Positions 18,362 to 26,973 of a stretch of 64,000 nt of DNA are shown here, in pieces. Position 1 is the stretch's first letter; each line of letters starts with the position of its first letter. The stretch lies in assembly GCF_005153485.1 (NCBI RefSeq), contig NZ_CP039740.1, positions 62,001-126,000 of the forward strand, written 5' to 3'. This DNA is from Pseudolabrys sp. FHR47. Lineage in GTDB: Bacteria; Pseudomonadota; Alphaproteobacteria; Rhizobiales; Xanthobacteraceae. The notes under the pieces were generated by a model. It did no database searches, was not told the DNA's origin, and was given only the letters and a program-made list of their open reading frames with translations. Position numbers and translations under genes: made by a program.

Positions 18362-18461
18362 GGGATTGCTCCGGGCAGGTGTTCACCAATCGGTAACCAT
18401 TAAAGGTTTCCAATTGGTTACCGACGCTCGGAGAGGACCAGCCTGCCGCTCGGCCGGTGGC

Positions 18462-19463
18462 CTACAGGATGAGGCCGTTTTCGGCCGCCAGCGCCTGCAG
18501 CGACACGGCCGGCCGGGCGCCCATGTGCTGGATGACTTCCGACGCCGCCAGAGCCCCGAGCCTGGCCGAGGTCTTGTTGTCCTTGCCGCGGGCGAGCCCG
18601 GACAGGAAGCCGGCCGCAAACAGATCGCCAGCGCCGGTCACGTCGACGACCTTGTCGACGCGCATGGCCTCAACGGCTTCGGTCCGGTCCGGTGTCACCA
18701 CGACACAGCCCTTCTCGCTGCGAGTCACCACGGCGAGCTTCGCGTCCTTCTGCAGCGCCACGGCGGCGGTGGCGAAGTCGGACGTCTGATAGAGACTGTG
18801 CAGCTCGTGCTCATTGGCGAAGACGATGTCGACCGTGCCCTTGCGGATGAGATCGAGGAATTCACCGCGATAGCGATCGACGCAGAATGAGTCCGACAGG
18901 GTCAGCGCCACTTTTCGGCCGGCCTTGTGGGCAATGTCGGCGGCCTTCACGAAGGCCTCCTTGGCGTGCGGCGGGTCCCACAAATAGCCTTCGAGATACA
19001 CGACCGCCGCCGACGCGATCATGTCCTCGTCGATGTCGGCGGGCTTGAGGTCCTGTGCCGCGCCCAGATAAGTGTTCATGGTGCGCTCGCCGTCCGGCGT
19101 CACCATGATGTAGCAGCGCGCGGTCGAGGGACCGTGGCTCGCCGGCTTGGTTTCGAAGGCGACGCGCGCGGCGCGGATATCGTGGGCAAAAGCCTTGCCG
19201 AGTTGATCGTCCTTCACTTTGCCGACGAAGGCCGCCTTGCAGCCGAACGACGCGACACCGACGATGGTGTTGGCGGCCGAGCCGCCCGAGGCTTCCGTCG
19301 CCGGACCCATGGCGTCGTAGATCTTGGCAGCACGCACTTCGTCGATCAGCGCCATACCGCCTTTGTGCATCCCCTGCGCCACCAGGAAGTCGTCTTCGGC
19401 GCGGGCTATCACGTCGACAATGGCATTGCCGATGCCGAGCACGTCGTAGCGGGGAGCGGTCAT
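18462..19463 (-). CDS. PfkB-family carbohydrate kinase, probable adenosine kinase
   Basis: A 333-residue ribokinase-fold protein. It starts MTAPRYDVLGIGNAIVDVIA, and has the substrate-binding motif SGGSAANTI and the PfkB signature DVTGAGDLFAAGFLSGLARG with the catalytic Asp. Adenosine kinases of this group phosphorylate adenosine to AMP and so recycle the adenosine made from S-adenosylhomocysteine. The substrate call rests on overall resemblance, since PfkB members are hard to separate. An AAAAGGA ribosome binding site precedes the ATG. No operon partner is evident. Confidence 0.85.
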   Translation of the reverse strand: MTAPRYDVLGIGNAIVDVIARAEDDFLVAQGMHKGGMALIDEVRAAKIYDAMGPATEASGGSAANTIVGVASFGCKAAFVGKVKDDQLGKAFAHDIRAARVAFETKPASHGPSTARCYIMVTPDGERTMNTYLGAAQDLKPADIDEDMIASAAVVYLEGYLWDPPHAKEAFVKAADIAHKAGRKVALTLSDSFCVDRYRGEFLDLIRKGTVDIVFANEHELHSLYQTSDFATAAVALQKDAKLAVVTRSEKGCVVVTPDRTEAVEAMRVDKVVDVTGAGDLFAAGFLSGLARGKDNKTSARLGALAASEVIQHMGARPAVSLQALAAENGLIL

Positions 19464-19538
19464 GGAAAATCCTTTTCTTGAGGCGGCGCACGTCAGACGC
19501 GCGGCACTATAAAGAACGGCGCAGCGGGCCTCAAAGCC

Positions 19539-19655
19539 CTAATGAACCGGCGGGAGTCTCTTGAGCACTTCGAGACTCCACCACAGGAAGTAGCCCCCGA
19601 TCAGAATGCCGAGAACGATCTTCACCAACTGAACGACAAGTTCGTCTTTGCTCAT
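19539..19655 (-). CDS. Very small single-span membrane protein (38 aa)
   Basis: Reads MSKDELVVQLVKIVLGILIG and then GYFLWWSLEVLKRLPPVH to a stop. It has one hydrophobic helix with a Lys-rich C-terminal end. GGTGAG lies 4 bases before the ATG as a ribosome binding site. No family name is recognised. It is a credible small gene because the composition is that of a membrane segment and the opposite-strand frame (75 codons) runs into repeat sequence. Confidence 0.6.
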   Translation of the reverse strand: MSKDELVVQLVKIVLGILIGGYFLWWSLEVLKRLPPVH

Positions 19656-19690
19656 GAGCTCACCGGGCGCGCGAACGAAGCGGCTTCACC

Positions 19691-19796
19691 TATAGCGTTT
19701 TCGAGCGAAGTGGAAACCGGTTCGCGTGAAGAAAACGCGTCGAAAAATAAGCTAGGGCCCCAGCTTTGATTCTATCAAAGCCGGACAGGCTCTAGC
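19691..19796. repeat. Dispersed intergenic repeat (AGCGTTTTCGAGCGAAGTGG type)
   Basis: The core 19694-19741 contains AGCGTTTTC...GAAAACGC inverted arms and the stretch GGAAACCGGTTCGCGTGAAG. A second copy in the opposite orientation lies at 62351-62398, identical at 46 of 48 positions. The 3' part adds a CTTTGAT/ATCAAAG hairpin and ends GCTCTAG. This repeat type is familiar from rhizobial and Rhodopseudomonas intergenic regions. Confidence 0.85.
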
Positions 19797-19941
19797 ATTC
19801 AACGTCCGCCGTCACAAACCTTGCTTTGCCCACGCGACGGGCTGGCGACGCATATAAAGCCCCCTTGCATCACGCCGCCCCGGCGTGAGATAGACGCCCC
19901 CGCAGCGCGCTCCACCTGCGCAGGCCGTTAAGGGTACCGCT

Positions 19942-20988
19942 ATGTCATTCAAGGAATTGGTTTTTTCCGGCGTCCAGCCGACCGGCAACCTGCACCTCGG
20001 CAATTACCTCGGCGCCATCAAGCGTTTTGTCGAACTGCAGAACAACCATGACTGCATCTATTGCGTCGTCGACATGCATGCGATCACGGTGCCGATCGCG
20101 GTCTGGGGCGGCCCCGAAGGCCTGACCCGCGCCACGCGCGAGGTTACCGCAGCCTTCATCGCCAGCGGCATCGACCCGAAGAAACACATCGTCTTCAACC
20201 AGAGCCAGGTGCACGAGCACGCCGAGCTCGCCTGGGTGTTTAACTGCGTCGCCCGCATCGGCTGGCTCAATCGCATGACCCAGTTCAAGGAGAAGGCCGG
20301 CAAGGACCGCGAGAATGCGTCGGTCGGTCTCTACGCTTATCCGAATCTGATGGCGGCCGACATCCTGGTTTATCGCGCCACGCATGTGCCGGTCGGCGAA
20401 GACCAGAAGCAGCATCTCGAACTGGCCCGCGACATCGCGCAGAAATTCAACAACGACTTTTCCGAGTCGATCGCCGCGCGCGGCTTCGGCGATATGTTCT
20501 TCCCCTTGCCGGAACCGATCATCCAGGGCCCGGCGACGCGCATCATGAGCCTGCGTGACGGCTCGAAGAAGATGTCGAAATCGGAGCCATCCGATTATTC
20601 GCGCATCAATCTTACCGACGATGCCGACGCTATCGCGCAGAAGATCCGCAAGGCCAAGACCGACCCGGAGCCATTGCCGAGCGAAGAAAAAGGGCTCGAG
20701 CCGCGCCCCGAAGCCGACAACCTCGTCGGCATCTACGCCGCGCTCAGCGATACGACCAAGGCCGACGTGTTGCGCGAATTCGGCGGCGCGCAGTTTTCGA
20801 ATTTCAAGTCGGCGCTGGTCGATCTCGCCGTCGCCGCGCTCGGGCCGATCGGCGGCGAGATGAAGCGGCTGGTGCAGGATCACGCTTATATCGACGCCGT
20901 TCTCGCTGACGGCTCGCAGCGCGCTTCGGCGATCGCCGGCAAAACAATGAAAGCCGTCAAGGAAATCGTTGGCTTCGTAGGCCGATAA
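19942..20988 (+). CDS. trpS: Tryptophan--tRNA ligase
   Basis: A 348-residue class I aminoacyl-tRNA synthetase that charges tRNA-Trp. The HIGH-equivalent is TGNLHLGNY within [17 protein letters not shown] (about 10-26), and the KMSKS loop is [10 protein letters not shown] (about 212-221). Other family marks are CVVDMHAIT and [17 protein letters not shown]. Length is normal. The gene appears monocistronic, with its own 280-base upstream region. Confidence 0.97.
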   Translation: MSFKELVFSGVQPTGNLHLGNYLGAIKRFVELQNNHDCIYCVVDMHAITVPIAVWGGPEGLTRATREVTAAFIASGIDPKKHIVFNQSQVHEHAELAWVFNCVARIGWLNRMTQFKEKAGKDRENASVGLYAYPNLMAADILVYRATHVPVGEDQKQHLELARDIAQKFNNDFSESIAARGFGDMFFPLPEPIIQGPATRIMSLRDGSKKMSKSEPSDYSRINLTDDADAIAQKIRKAKTDPEPLPSEEKGLEPRPEADNLVGIYAALSDTTKADVLREFGGAQFSNFKSALVDLAVAALGPIGGEMKRLVQDHAYIDAVLADGSQRASAIAGKTMKAVKEIVGFVGR

Positions 20989-21122
20989 CACAGACGCTGC
21001 TTCCGTTGCGTAAAATGCGAGCAGTACCGCGCGCAAGCGAGGCTTGTCGCGTGCCGTCGCGGCGTGGCAGCATGGGCGGCTTGCGCGTCCGTCATTGCTG
21101 ACATCCGTCAAGGGGAGCCCCG

Positions 21123-21617
21123 ATGCCGAAGAAACGCCGCAGCAACGAGGCCGGCCACAAACGCAAATACCTGCTGATCATCGACGACTCGGAAGAGTGC
21201 GATCGCGCCGTATTCTGGGCGGCCTCGCGCGCCAACCGCACCCAGACGCAGATCGTGATGCTGCGCGTCATCGACACCAGCGAGCGTAGCCAGCAATGGC
21301 TCGGCGTCGCCGACATCATGAAGGCCGAAGCGATGGAAGCCGCCAATGCGGCGCTCGACAGGTTCGGCGCCATGGTGAAGAGGATCACCGGCGCCGCACC
21401 CGACCGCGTCATTCGCGAAGGCACGGTGAACGATGAGATCCTGAAGCTGATCGAAGAGGACACCGACATCGGCATTCTCGTGCTCGCTGCCGGCACCGGC
21501 AAGGAAGGCCCGGGCCCCTTGATCTCCGGCCTGTCGAAAACCGCTGCGACCTTTCCCATCCCGATCGCCATCGTGCCGGGCTCGCTCAGCGACGAGGAAC
21601 TGGAGGCGATGGCGTAA
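21123..21617 (+). CDS. Universal stress protein (UspA family)
   Basis: A 164-residue protein with an Usp fold. The first strand is KYLLIIDDSEECDRAVFWAA, and near the end comes IGILVLAAGTGKEGPGPL, where the usual G-x2-G-x9-G(S/T) nucleotide loop is only partly kept. A basic N-terminal tail of about 15 residues precedes it. Usp proteins are small cytoplasmic stress-response proteins, some binding ATP. The gene follows trpS by 134 bases in the same direction. Confidence 0.85.
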   Translation: MPKKRRSNEAGHKRKYLLIIDDSEECDRAVFWAASRANRTQTQIVMLRVIDTSERSQQWLGVADIMKAEAMEAANAALDRFGAMVKRITGAAPDRVIREGTVNDEILKLIEEDTDIGILVLAAGTGKEGPGPLISGLSKTAATFPIPIAIVPGSLSDEELEAMA

Positions 21618-21659
21618 GCCTCTCAAGCGAGGCGTGGGACTTACGCGAATTCAGCTTCT

Positions 21660-21752
21660 CCGTTCGTCCCCGCGAAAGCGGGGACCTAGGAGCCAGGATG
21701 ACAGACTTAGCGTTGTGGCTCCTGGATTCCCGCTTTCGCGGGAATGAACGGA
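21660..21752. repeat. Paired REP-like palindromic repeat (family B)
   Basis: CCGTTCGTCCCCGCGAAAGC on the left and the matching CGCTTTCGCGGGAATGAACGG on the right form inverted arms around about 40 bp. The arms continue inward with AGGAGCCA and TGGCTCCT. It ends 31 bases before the ATG of the WYL regulator. Confidence 0.85.
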
Positions 21753-21783
21753 GTTTGTGTCAACTTCCGTAGATCATTCTCCG

Positions 21784-22467
21784 ATGTCGCGCGCCGTCCG
21801 CCTGCTCGATCTCGTTCAACTGCTGCGCCGTCGCCGTCACCCGGTCAGCGGTGACGTGCTGGCGAGCGAACTCGGCATCAGTCTGCGCACGCTCTACCGC
21901 GACATTGCCAGCCTGCAAGCACAGGGCGCGCCGATTGAAGGCGAGCCCGGTCTCGGTTACGTGCTGCGGCCCGGCTTCACGCTGCCGCCTTTGATGTTCA
22001 CCGAAGACGAAGTCGAGGCTCTGATGCTCGGCTCGCATTGGGTGGCGGAGAACGGCGACCCGCGGCTTGCGCAAGCGGCCATGGATGTGATGGCCAAGGT
22101 CGCAGCAGTTTTGCCGCCTGACCGCCGCGCGCAATTCGAGACGCCCAGTCTGCTGATCGTCACGCGTACCAAGGAACAACTGAACGCGATGGCGCCGATC
22201 CGTGACGCGATCCGGCGCGAGCGCAAGCTGGCAATCGACTATCGCGATGCCGGCAGCGCGGCGACCCACCGCACGATCTGGCCTTTCGCGGTCGGCTTCT
22301 TCGACAACGCCCGCATCGTCGCGGCGTGGTGCGAGTTGCGCAACGACTACCGGCATTTCCGCATCGACCGCATTGGCGGCCTTGCCGAAACCGACACGCG
22401 CTATCCAAAGCGCCGGGCGGTCATGCTCAAGGAATGGCGGAAGCAGATGGGCATTGGGCCGCGGTGA
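21784..22467 (+). CDS. HTH/WYL-domain transcriptional regulator (YafY type)
   Basis: A 227-residue protein. The N-terminal winged helix-turn-helix (MSRAVRLLDLVQLLRRRRHP; SELGISLRTLYRDIASLQAQ) is of DeoR/HTH_11 type, and the C-terminal WYL domain includes GFFDNARIVAAWCELRNDYR. Members sense small ligands and repress or activate nearby genes. ATG 21784 matches the usual MSRA start; a GTG at 21757 would add 9 residues that partly follow repeat sequence. The VOC protein gene 65 bases downstream on the same strand is a likely partner or target. Confidence 0.88.
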   Translation: MSRAVRLLDLVQLLRRRRHPVSGDVLASELGISLRTLYRDIASLQAQGAPIEGEPGLGYVLRPGFTLPPLMFTEDEVEALMLGSHWVAENGDPRLAQAAMDVMAKVAAVLPPDRRAQFETPSLLIVTRTKEQLNAMAPIRDAIRRERKLAIDYRDAGSAATHRTIWPFAVGFFDNARIVAAWCELRNDYRHFRIDRIGGLAETDTRYPKRRAVMLKEWRKQMGIGPR

Positions 22468-22532
22468 TCGCTACTGACAATAACTGACAGCGACGCGTCC
22501 TAAGCCTCCCGCATCACAGAGGAGGATCAACC

Positions 22533-22901
22533 ATGCTGCCTTTCGGACTCGTTGTGCTGTACGTCAAGGACATCGCCGCCAGCACTCATTTCTATCGCGG
22601 CCTGCTCGGCACCGAGCCGGTCGAATCGTCGGCGAATTTCGTGATGTTCCCGATGCCGCCGGTCATGCTCGGATTGTGGGTGCAGGACGAGGTCAAACCG
22701 GCACCTGCCGGGGGGCCGGGCGCGCTGGAACTCGACTTCACCATGGACAGCGCCAAGGCCGTGACGGACTTCCACGCCGAGTGGGTCAAACGCGGCTTCA
22801 GGATCGCCCAGGCGCCCGAGAAGATGGACTTCGGGCATACTTTCGTGGCGCTGGACCCGGACGGCCATCGCCTGCGCGTGCTGGCTCCGAACCCGTCCTG
22901 A
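22533..22901 (+). CDS. VOC (glyoxalase/bleomycin-resistance fold) protein
   Basis: A 122-residue two-module VOC protein starting MLPFGLVVLYVKDIAASTHF, with FYRGLLGTEP typical of the family and a C-terminal FVALDPDGHRLRVLAP. VOC proteins bind a metal and act on, or sequester, small electrophiles or drugs. The substrate here is unknown. A strong GAGGAGG ribosome binding site lies before the ATG. It follows the WYL regulator closely, an arrangement often seen where the regulator controls its neighbour. Confidence 0.85.
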   Translation: MLPFGLVVLYVKDIAASTHFYRGLLGTEPVESSANFVMFPMPPVMLGLWVQDEVKPAPAGGPGALELDFTMDSAKAVTDFHAEWVKRGFRIAQAPEKMDFGHTFVALDPDGHRLRVLAPNPS

Positions 22902-22993
22902 GCCGCCTCCGGTCCGGTTGACCGGCTCTCCCAAACCGCCCATGTAAGGGGTGTCCGCCGGGCCTTGAACCCGGCGGGATGGGAGAACCTGAG

Positions 22994-23548
22994 ATGTTTA
23001 TCCAGACCGAATCGACGCCGAACCCGGCGACATTGAAATTCCTGCCCGGCAAGCCGGTGCTCAATCAGGGCACGCTCGACATGCCGACGCGCGAGGCCGC
23101 GGCGCAATCGCCGCTCGCCGAGAAGCTGTTCGACATTCCGAATGTCGGCGGCGTATTCCTCGGCGCCGATTTCATCTCGGTCACCAAGACCGATGGCGAC
23201 TGGCAGCAGATGAAGCCGGCGATCCTCGGCGCCATCATGGAGCATTACATGTCCGGCGCGCCGATCGTGGCGAGCGGCGCCGAGCCTGCCGACGACGACG
23301 AGTTCTTCGAGGCGTCCGACAGCGAGACGGTCGCCACCATCAAGGACCTGATCGAGACGCGCGTGCGCCCGGCCGTGGCCGGCGACGGCGGCGACATCAC
23401 CTTCCGCGGCTTCAAGGAAGGTGTCGTTTACCTGCAGATGAAGGGCGCCTGCTCGGGCTGCCCGTCCTCGACCGCCACCTTGCAGCACGGCATCCAGAAC
23501 CTGCTCCGGCATTTCGTGCCGGAAGTGACGGAAGTCCGGCCGGTTTGA
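22994..23548 (+). CDS. nfuA: Fe-S cluster scaffold/carrier of NfuA type
   Basis: A 184-residue protein: an N-terminal Nfu_N domain (MFIQTESTPNPATLKFLPGK) and a C-terminal NifU-like domain with the cluster ligands Cys153 and Cys156 in ACSGCPSS. It receives and passes [4Fe-4S] clusters to target enzymes such as lipoyl synthase or aconitase. ATG 22994 is chosen, with GGGAGAA just upstream. Length and order match alphaproteobacterial NfuA. Confidence 0.92.
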   Translation: MFIQTESTPNPATLKFLPGKPVLNQGTLDMPTREAAAQSPLAEKLFDIPNVGGVFLGADFISVTKTDGDWQQMKPAILGAIMEHYMSGAPIVASGAEPADDDEFFEASDSETVATIKDLIETRVRPAVAGDGGDITFRGFKEGVVYLQMKGACSGCPSSTATLQHGIQNLLRHFVPEVTEVRPV

Positions 23549-23560
23549 TTTTCCACTGCT

Positions 23561-23657
23561 GTCATGCCCCGCGAAAGCGGGGCATCCAGTAGTGGCGAAA
23601 TTTCGGCTATATCCGTCCATCGAGATTACTGGATCGCCCGCTTGCGCGGGCGATGAC
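23561..23657. repeat. Paired REP-like palindromic repeat (family B)
   Basis: GTCATGCCCCGCGAAAGCGG on the left, then GATTACTGGATCGCCCGC and GCGGGCGATGAC on the right. The CCAGTA/TACTGG ends of the arms also pair. It ends 14 bases before the tsaB start codon. Confidence 0.85.
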
Positions 23658-23671
23658 GACGCCGGAAGTTT

Positions 23672-24358
23672 ATGCGCATTCTCGCCATCGATACCGCGCT
23701 TGAAGCGTGCTCGGTCGTCCTCATGGACGGCGACGACATCGTCGCGCGCGAACATGAGGCGATGGCGCGCGGCCATGCCGAAGCGCTGATGCCGATGATC
23801 GCGCGGCTGCGTGAACAGGCCTCACTCGACTTCACCACGCTCGACCGCATCGCCGTCACCGTCGGCCCCGGCAGCTTCACCGGCTTACGCGTCGGTATCG
23901 CCGCGGCGCGCGGTATCGGTCTCGCCGCCGGCAAGCCGGTGGTCGGTATCACCACACTTGCCGCGTTCGCTGCGCCGCTGATCGCAGCGGACACATCGAC
24001 GCCCGTGGTGGCCGCCATCGATGCGCGGCACGACCACGTCTACCTGCAGGCCTTTGACGGCAACGGCGCGACGCGCATCAAACCGGTCTTCATTTCCGTC
24101 GCCGACGCGGCGCGACGCATCGCGCCCTATGCACCGCGATTGGTCGGCAATGCCGCGCAAATCCTCGCCGCCGCGTGGCCGGCGGTTGAGGCAGCGCCCG
24201 CCGCTGTCAAGTACCGGACAGCGCCCTCGATCGACTGGGTGGCACGGCTCGGCACCGTGGCCGACCCAACAACGACGCCGCCCAAGCCCTTCTATCTCAA
24301 GCCGGCCGATGCCCAGCCGCAATCCGCGGCGCACATCCCCTTGCAGGCGGCGCCATGA
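23672..24358 (+). CDS. tsaB: tRNA threonylcarbamoyladenosine biosynthesis protein TsaB
   Basis: A 228-residue ASKHA-fold protein. It starts MRILAIDTALEACSVVLMD and contains the TsaB signature VGPGSFTGLRVG. TsaB pairs with TsaD in the complex that makes t6A37 in ANN-decoding tRNAs. The stop overlaps the start of rimI (4-base overlap), so the two are translationally coupled; fur follows. The tsaB-rimI-fur order is common in Hyphomicrobiales. Confidence 0.95.
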   Translation: MRILAIDTALEACSVVLMDGDDIVAREHEAMARGHAEALMPMIARLREQASLDFTTLDRIAVTVGPGSFTGLRVGIAAARGIGLAAGKPVVGITTLAAFAAPLIAADTSTPVVAAIDARHDHVYLQAFDGNGATRIKPVFISVADAARRIAPYAPRLVGNAAQILAAAWPAVEAAPAAVKYRTAPSIDWVARLGTVADPTTTPPKPFYLKPADAQPQSAAHIPLQAAP

Positions 24359-24840
24359 TCTCGTTCCTGCGCCGGCTGTTTGCGCGCGGCACGCCGCAGA
24401 TCACGCCGGCGCATTTGCGCGACGCAGCCGCGATTGCCGCGCTTCACGCCGCCTCGTTTCATCGCGGCTGGAGCGATGAGGAAGTTGAGAACCTGCTGCT
24501 CGATCCGCAGGTGCTGGTGCACAGCCTGCGCGTCGGCGGCGCGTTCGCCGGTTTTGTCATGTCGCGCTCGGCCGCCGATGAGGCGGAAATCCTGTCGATC
24601 GCCGTGTCACGCCGCTGTCAGGGGCGCGGACTGGCGCGCCGGATGCTGGATATTCATATGGGCCGGCTGGCCGCGCTGGGCGTGAAATCGCTGTTTCTCG
24701 AGGTCGCTGAGAATAACGGGCCGGCAATTGCGCTATACCGGAGAGCCGGATTCCAGGACGTGGCCAAGCGGCCGAATTATTATCCCTTGCCTGGTGGCGC
24801 GACCGCCGCCGCCTTGGTATTGCGGCGGGATATCGCGTAA
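24355..24840 (+). CDS. rimI: Ribosomal protein S18-alanine N-acetyltransferase
   Basis: A 161-residue GNAT acetyltransferase. The acetyl-CoA loop RRCQGRGLARRML follows a strand with EILSIAV, and the C-terminal part has FLEVAENNGPAIALYRRAGF, the RimI-type ending. It acetylates the S18 N-terminus; in other bacteria it can act more broadly. Overlap with tsaB supports the assignment over a generic GNAT. Confidence 0.9.
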   Translation: MISFLRRLFARGTPQITPAHLRDAAAIAALHAASFHRGWSDEEVENLLLDPQVLVHSLRVGGAFAGFVMSRSAADEAEILSIAVSRRCQGRGLARRMLDIHMGRLAALGVKSLFLEVAENNGPAIALYRRAGFQDVAKRPNYYPLPGGATAAALVLRRDIA

Positions 24841-24852
24841 ACTTGGCTTACG

Positions 24853-25335
24853 ATGACGACGCACAGCAGAACCAAACCCGGCCTGGTCGTTTCGACGCCC
24901 GACAGGGGTGCCGGCAAACCGAATATCGAGGCGCTCTGCGCGGCCAAGGGCATGCGCATGACCGAGCAGCGCCGGGTGATCGCGCGCGTGCTCGCCGAGG
25001 CCGAGGACCATCCCGACGTCGAGGAGCTTTACCGCCGCTGCGCCAAGGTCGACGACCGCATCTCGATCTCGACGGTCTATCGCACCGTGAAGCTGTTCGA
25101 GGATTCCGGCATCATCGAGCGCCACGATTTCCGCGAGGGCCGCGCGCGCTACGAGACCAGCTCGGAGACGCATCACGACCACCTCATCAACCTGCGCACC
25201 GGCGAAGTGATCGAATTCCAGTCCGAGGAAATCGAGCGCCTGCAGGCCGAGGTGGCACGCAAGCTCGGCTACAAGCTGGTCGATCACCGGCTCGAGCTTT
25301 ATGCGGTGCCGCTCGAGGACGACAAGACCTCCTGA
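24853..25335 (+). CDS. fur: Fur-family metalloregulator (Fur/Mur type)
   Basis: A 160-residue protein with an N-terminal winged helix (MRMTEQRRVIARVLAEAEDH; SISTVYRTVKLFEDSGIIER) and a C-terminal dimerisation domain with the metal motif HHDH (107-110). The first structural zinc CxxC is absent: after HHDHLI comes NLRTGEV. Alphaproteobacterial Mur, which responds to manganese, also lacks these cysteines, so this may be Mur rather than an iron sensor. It is third in the tsaB-rimI-fur block, 12 bases after rimI. Confidence 0.9.
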   Translation: MTTHSRTKPGLVVSTPDRGAGKPNIEALCAAKGMRMTEQRRVIARVLAEAEDHPDVEELYRRCAKVDDRISISTVYRTVKLFEDSGIIERHDFREGRARYETSSETHHDHLINLRTGEVIEFQSEEIERLQAEVARKLGYKLVDHRLELYAVPLEDDKTS

Positions 25336-25359
25336 TGTGCTCCTCCGCCTACCACACAC

Positions 25360-25451
25360 CCGTTCGTTCCCGCGCAAGCGGGAACCCAGAGCGGAATACC
25401 CGAACGCTCATGCGTCGCCTTCTGGGCCCCCGCTTTCGCGGGGGCGAACGG
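25360..25451. repeat. Paired REP-like palindromic repeat (family B)
   Basis: CCGTTCGTTCCCGCGCAAGC and its inverted partner CGCTTTCGCGGGGGCGAACGG bound about 45 bp. It ends 10 bases before the start of the acyltransferase gene. Confidence 0.85.
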
Positions 25452-25461
25452 ATGTGAGCTG

Positions 25462-26262
25462 ATGCTCTACTCGCTGTTCGTCGCCGTGTTCTTCTTCACC
25501 ATGACGCCGCTGGTGATCGCGGTGCAGTGGATCATCGGCAAGCTCGGCCTGCCCGGCTGGGGCACCGTGGCTGCGGGCTACTACGCCGTGCTGTGCAAAC
25601 TCTTACGCTTCAAGATCCGCATCGTCGGCGTACCGATCCGCGACCGTGCCGTGCTGTTCGTCTCCAACCACGTGTCGTGGGCCGACATTCTGGTGATCGG
25701 CTCGATCGCGCCGATCGCCTTCGTGTCCAAGGCCGAGGTCGGCAACTGGCCGCTGGTCGGACCGACCGCCCGCCTGCAGCGAACCGTGTTCGTCGACCGC
25801 TCGCGCCGCCAGCAAACCGGCGACGCCATCGCCGACATGGTGCAGCGCCTCGAATCCGACATCTCGGTCGTGCTGTTCGCCGAAGGCACCTCGAACGACG
25901 GCAACCGCGTGCTGCCGTTCCGTTCCGCCCTGATCGGCGCGGTGCGCGAGGCCGCCTCGCGCGCCGAAAGCGGCATCATCATCCAGCCGATGTCGATCAG
26001 CTACACGTCGATCCACGGCATTCCGATGGGACGTCAGCATCGGCCGCTGATCGCCTGGTATGGCGATCTCGATTTTCTGCCGCACTTCAAGGCGTTCCTG
26101 CGCCGCGGCGTCATCGACGTGGTGGTGAGCTATGGCGAGCCGATCGCGGCCGACGCCACGACCGACCGCAAGAAGCTGGCGCGGCAGTTGGAGGCCGCGG
26201 TGCGCGGTCTCACCACGTCCACGCTGCTCGGCCGGACGCGCCCGCTGCACGCGGGGAAATAA
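25462..26262 (+). CDS. 1-acyl-sn-glycerol-3-phosphate acyltransferase (PlsC family)
   Basis: A 266-residue membrane-associated acyltransferase. An N-terminal hydrophobic segment (MLYSLFVAVFFFTMTPLVIA) precedes the HX4D catalytic motif in NHVSWADIL (about 70). The second block is RTVFVDRSRRQQ, and the third is FAEGTSNDGN, corresponding to the substrate-phosphate motif FPEGTRS. It transfers an acyl chain to lysophosphatidate or a related lipid such as an ornithine lipid precursor. The start follows a palindromic repeat, with GTGAGC as a likely ribosome binding site. Confidence 0.88.
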   Translation: MLYSLFVAVFFFTMTPLVIAVQWIIGKLGLPGWGTVAAGYYAVLCKLLRFKIRIVGVPIRDRAVLFVSNHVSWADILVIGSIAPIAFVSKAEVGNWPLVGPTARLQRTVFVDRSRRQQTGDAIADMVQRLESDISVVLFAEGTSNDGNRVLPFRSALIGAVREAASRAESGIIIQPMSISYTSIHGIPMGRQHRPLIAWYGDLDFLPHFKAFLRRGVIDVVVSYGEPIAADATTDRKKLARQLEAAVRGLTTSTLLGRTRPLHAGK

Positions 26263-26267
26263 CCGCT

Positions 26268-26963
26268 TCAGGGCAAGTCGATCCAGCGCTCGAGGCTGTA
26301 ATCGAAATAGCGCCTCACCCGCGCGCCGTCCCATTCATACTGCAGGTGACGCTCCTGCACCGGAATGCCGACGACATCCGGCCAGAACGCGGCAACGCAT
26401 TCGAAGCCCGTGCGGCGGACGCTTGGATAGACAAAGCCGTCCGAGCCGGCATCGCGGCGCGCCACCGCGTAAGGCTGGCTCTTCGAATAGCTGACGCTGT
26501 CGAGCAGGCCGGCCTTGATGTCATCGTCAAGCGCGAAGATATCCTCGAACTCGTGGTCCAATGCGCCGACCAGCACGCGCATGTCCTCACGGCGCGCGGG
26601 GTCGCCCGAGTCGGCCGCAAAGATTCCGAAGTGATAGACCGTCTCGGCAATCGCCGTCTCCAGCGTGTCGGCGGCGTAATAAACGCCGAACGTGCCATCG
26701 GAGAAGCGTGAGCCGCGCTTGTTGATGTGCGTAAAGGCCGCCATCACCCAAGATGCATTGGCGCCCGACACGCGGCGCTCCGTCGGCACCAGGCTGATCT
26801 CGCCAGCCTCGTCGCGCAGCCGCGGATTGGTCATCTGCTCGAGCGCGATCAGCGCGTCCCAGACCTTGGGATCGTCGGACACGCGTTCGAACAGATCGAT
26901 GGGCGGGAAACGCGACGCAATGATGCGCCACGCTTTCGGCCAGGTGACGCGACGCGACGGCAT
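26268..26963 (-). CDS. RES-domain toxin of a RES/Xre toxin-antitoxin pair
   Basis: A 231-residue protein with the RES-domain pattern: GSRFSDGTFGVYYAADTLET, then AIAETVYHF, and a later DGFVYPSVRRTGFECVAAFW. Known RES toxins deplete NAD+ and resemble ADP-ribosyltransferases; the conserved Arg, Tyr and Glu needed for that are present in the first block. ATG 26963 (MPSRRVTWP) is chosen because it begins 10 bases after the antitoxin gene ends. The two therefore form an operon with the antitoxin first, the usual order. The gene ends 5 bases from the convergent plsC-type gene. Confidence 0.85.
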   Translation of the reverse strand: MPSRRVTWPKAWRIIASRFPPIDLFERVSDDPKVWDALIALEQMTNPRLRDEAGEISLVPTERRVSGANASWVMAAFTHINKRGSRFSDGTFGVYYAADTLETAIAETVYHFGIFAADSGDPARREDMRVLVGALDHEFEDIFALDDDIKAGLLDSVSYSKSQPYAVARRDAGSDGFVYPSVRRTGFECVAAFWPDVVGIPVQERHLQYEWDGARVRRYFDYSLERWIDLP

Positions 26964-26973
26964 AGAGCGCCTG

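Noticed and set aside
19542..19769. 75-codon plus-strand frame before trpS
   Set aside because: Its second half is encoded by the dispersed repeat at 19691 and its first half is antisense to the better-supported 38-residue membrane protein.
21660..25451. CRISPR array
   Set aside because: The repeats are paired palindromes kilobases apart with unrelated genes between them; there is no regular spacer pattern and no cas gene.
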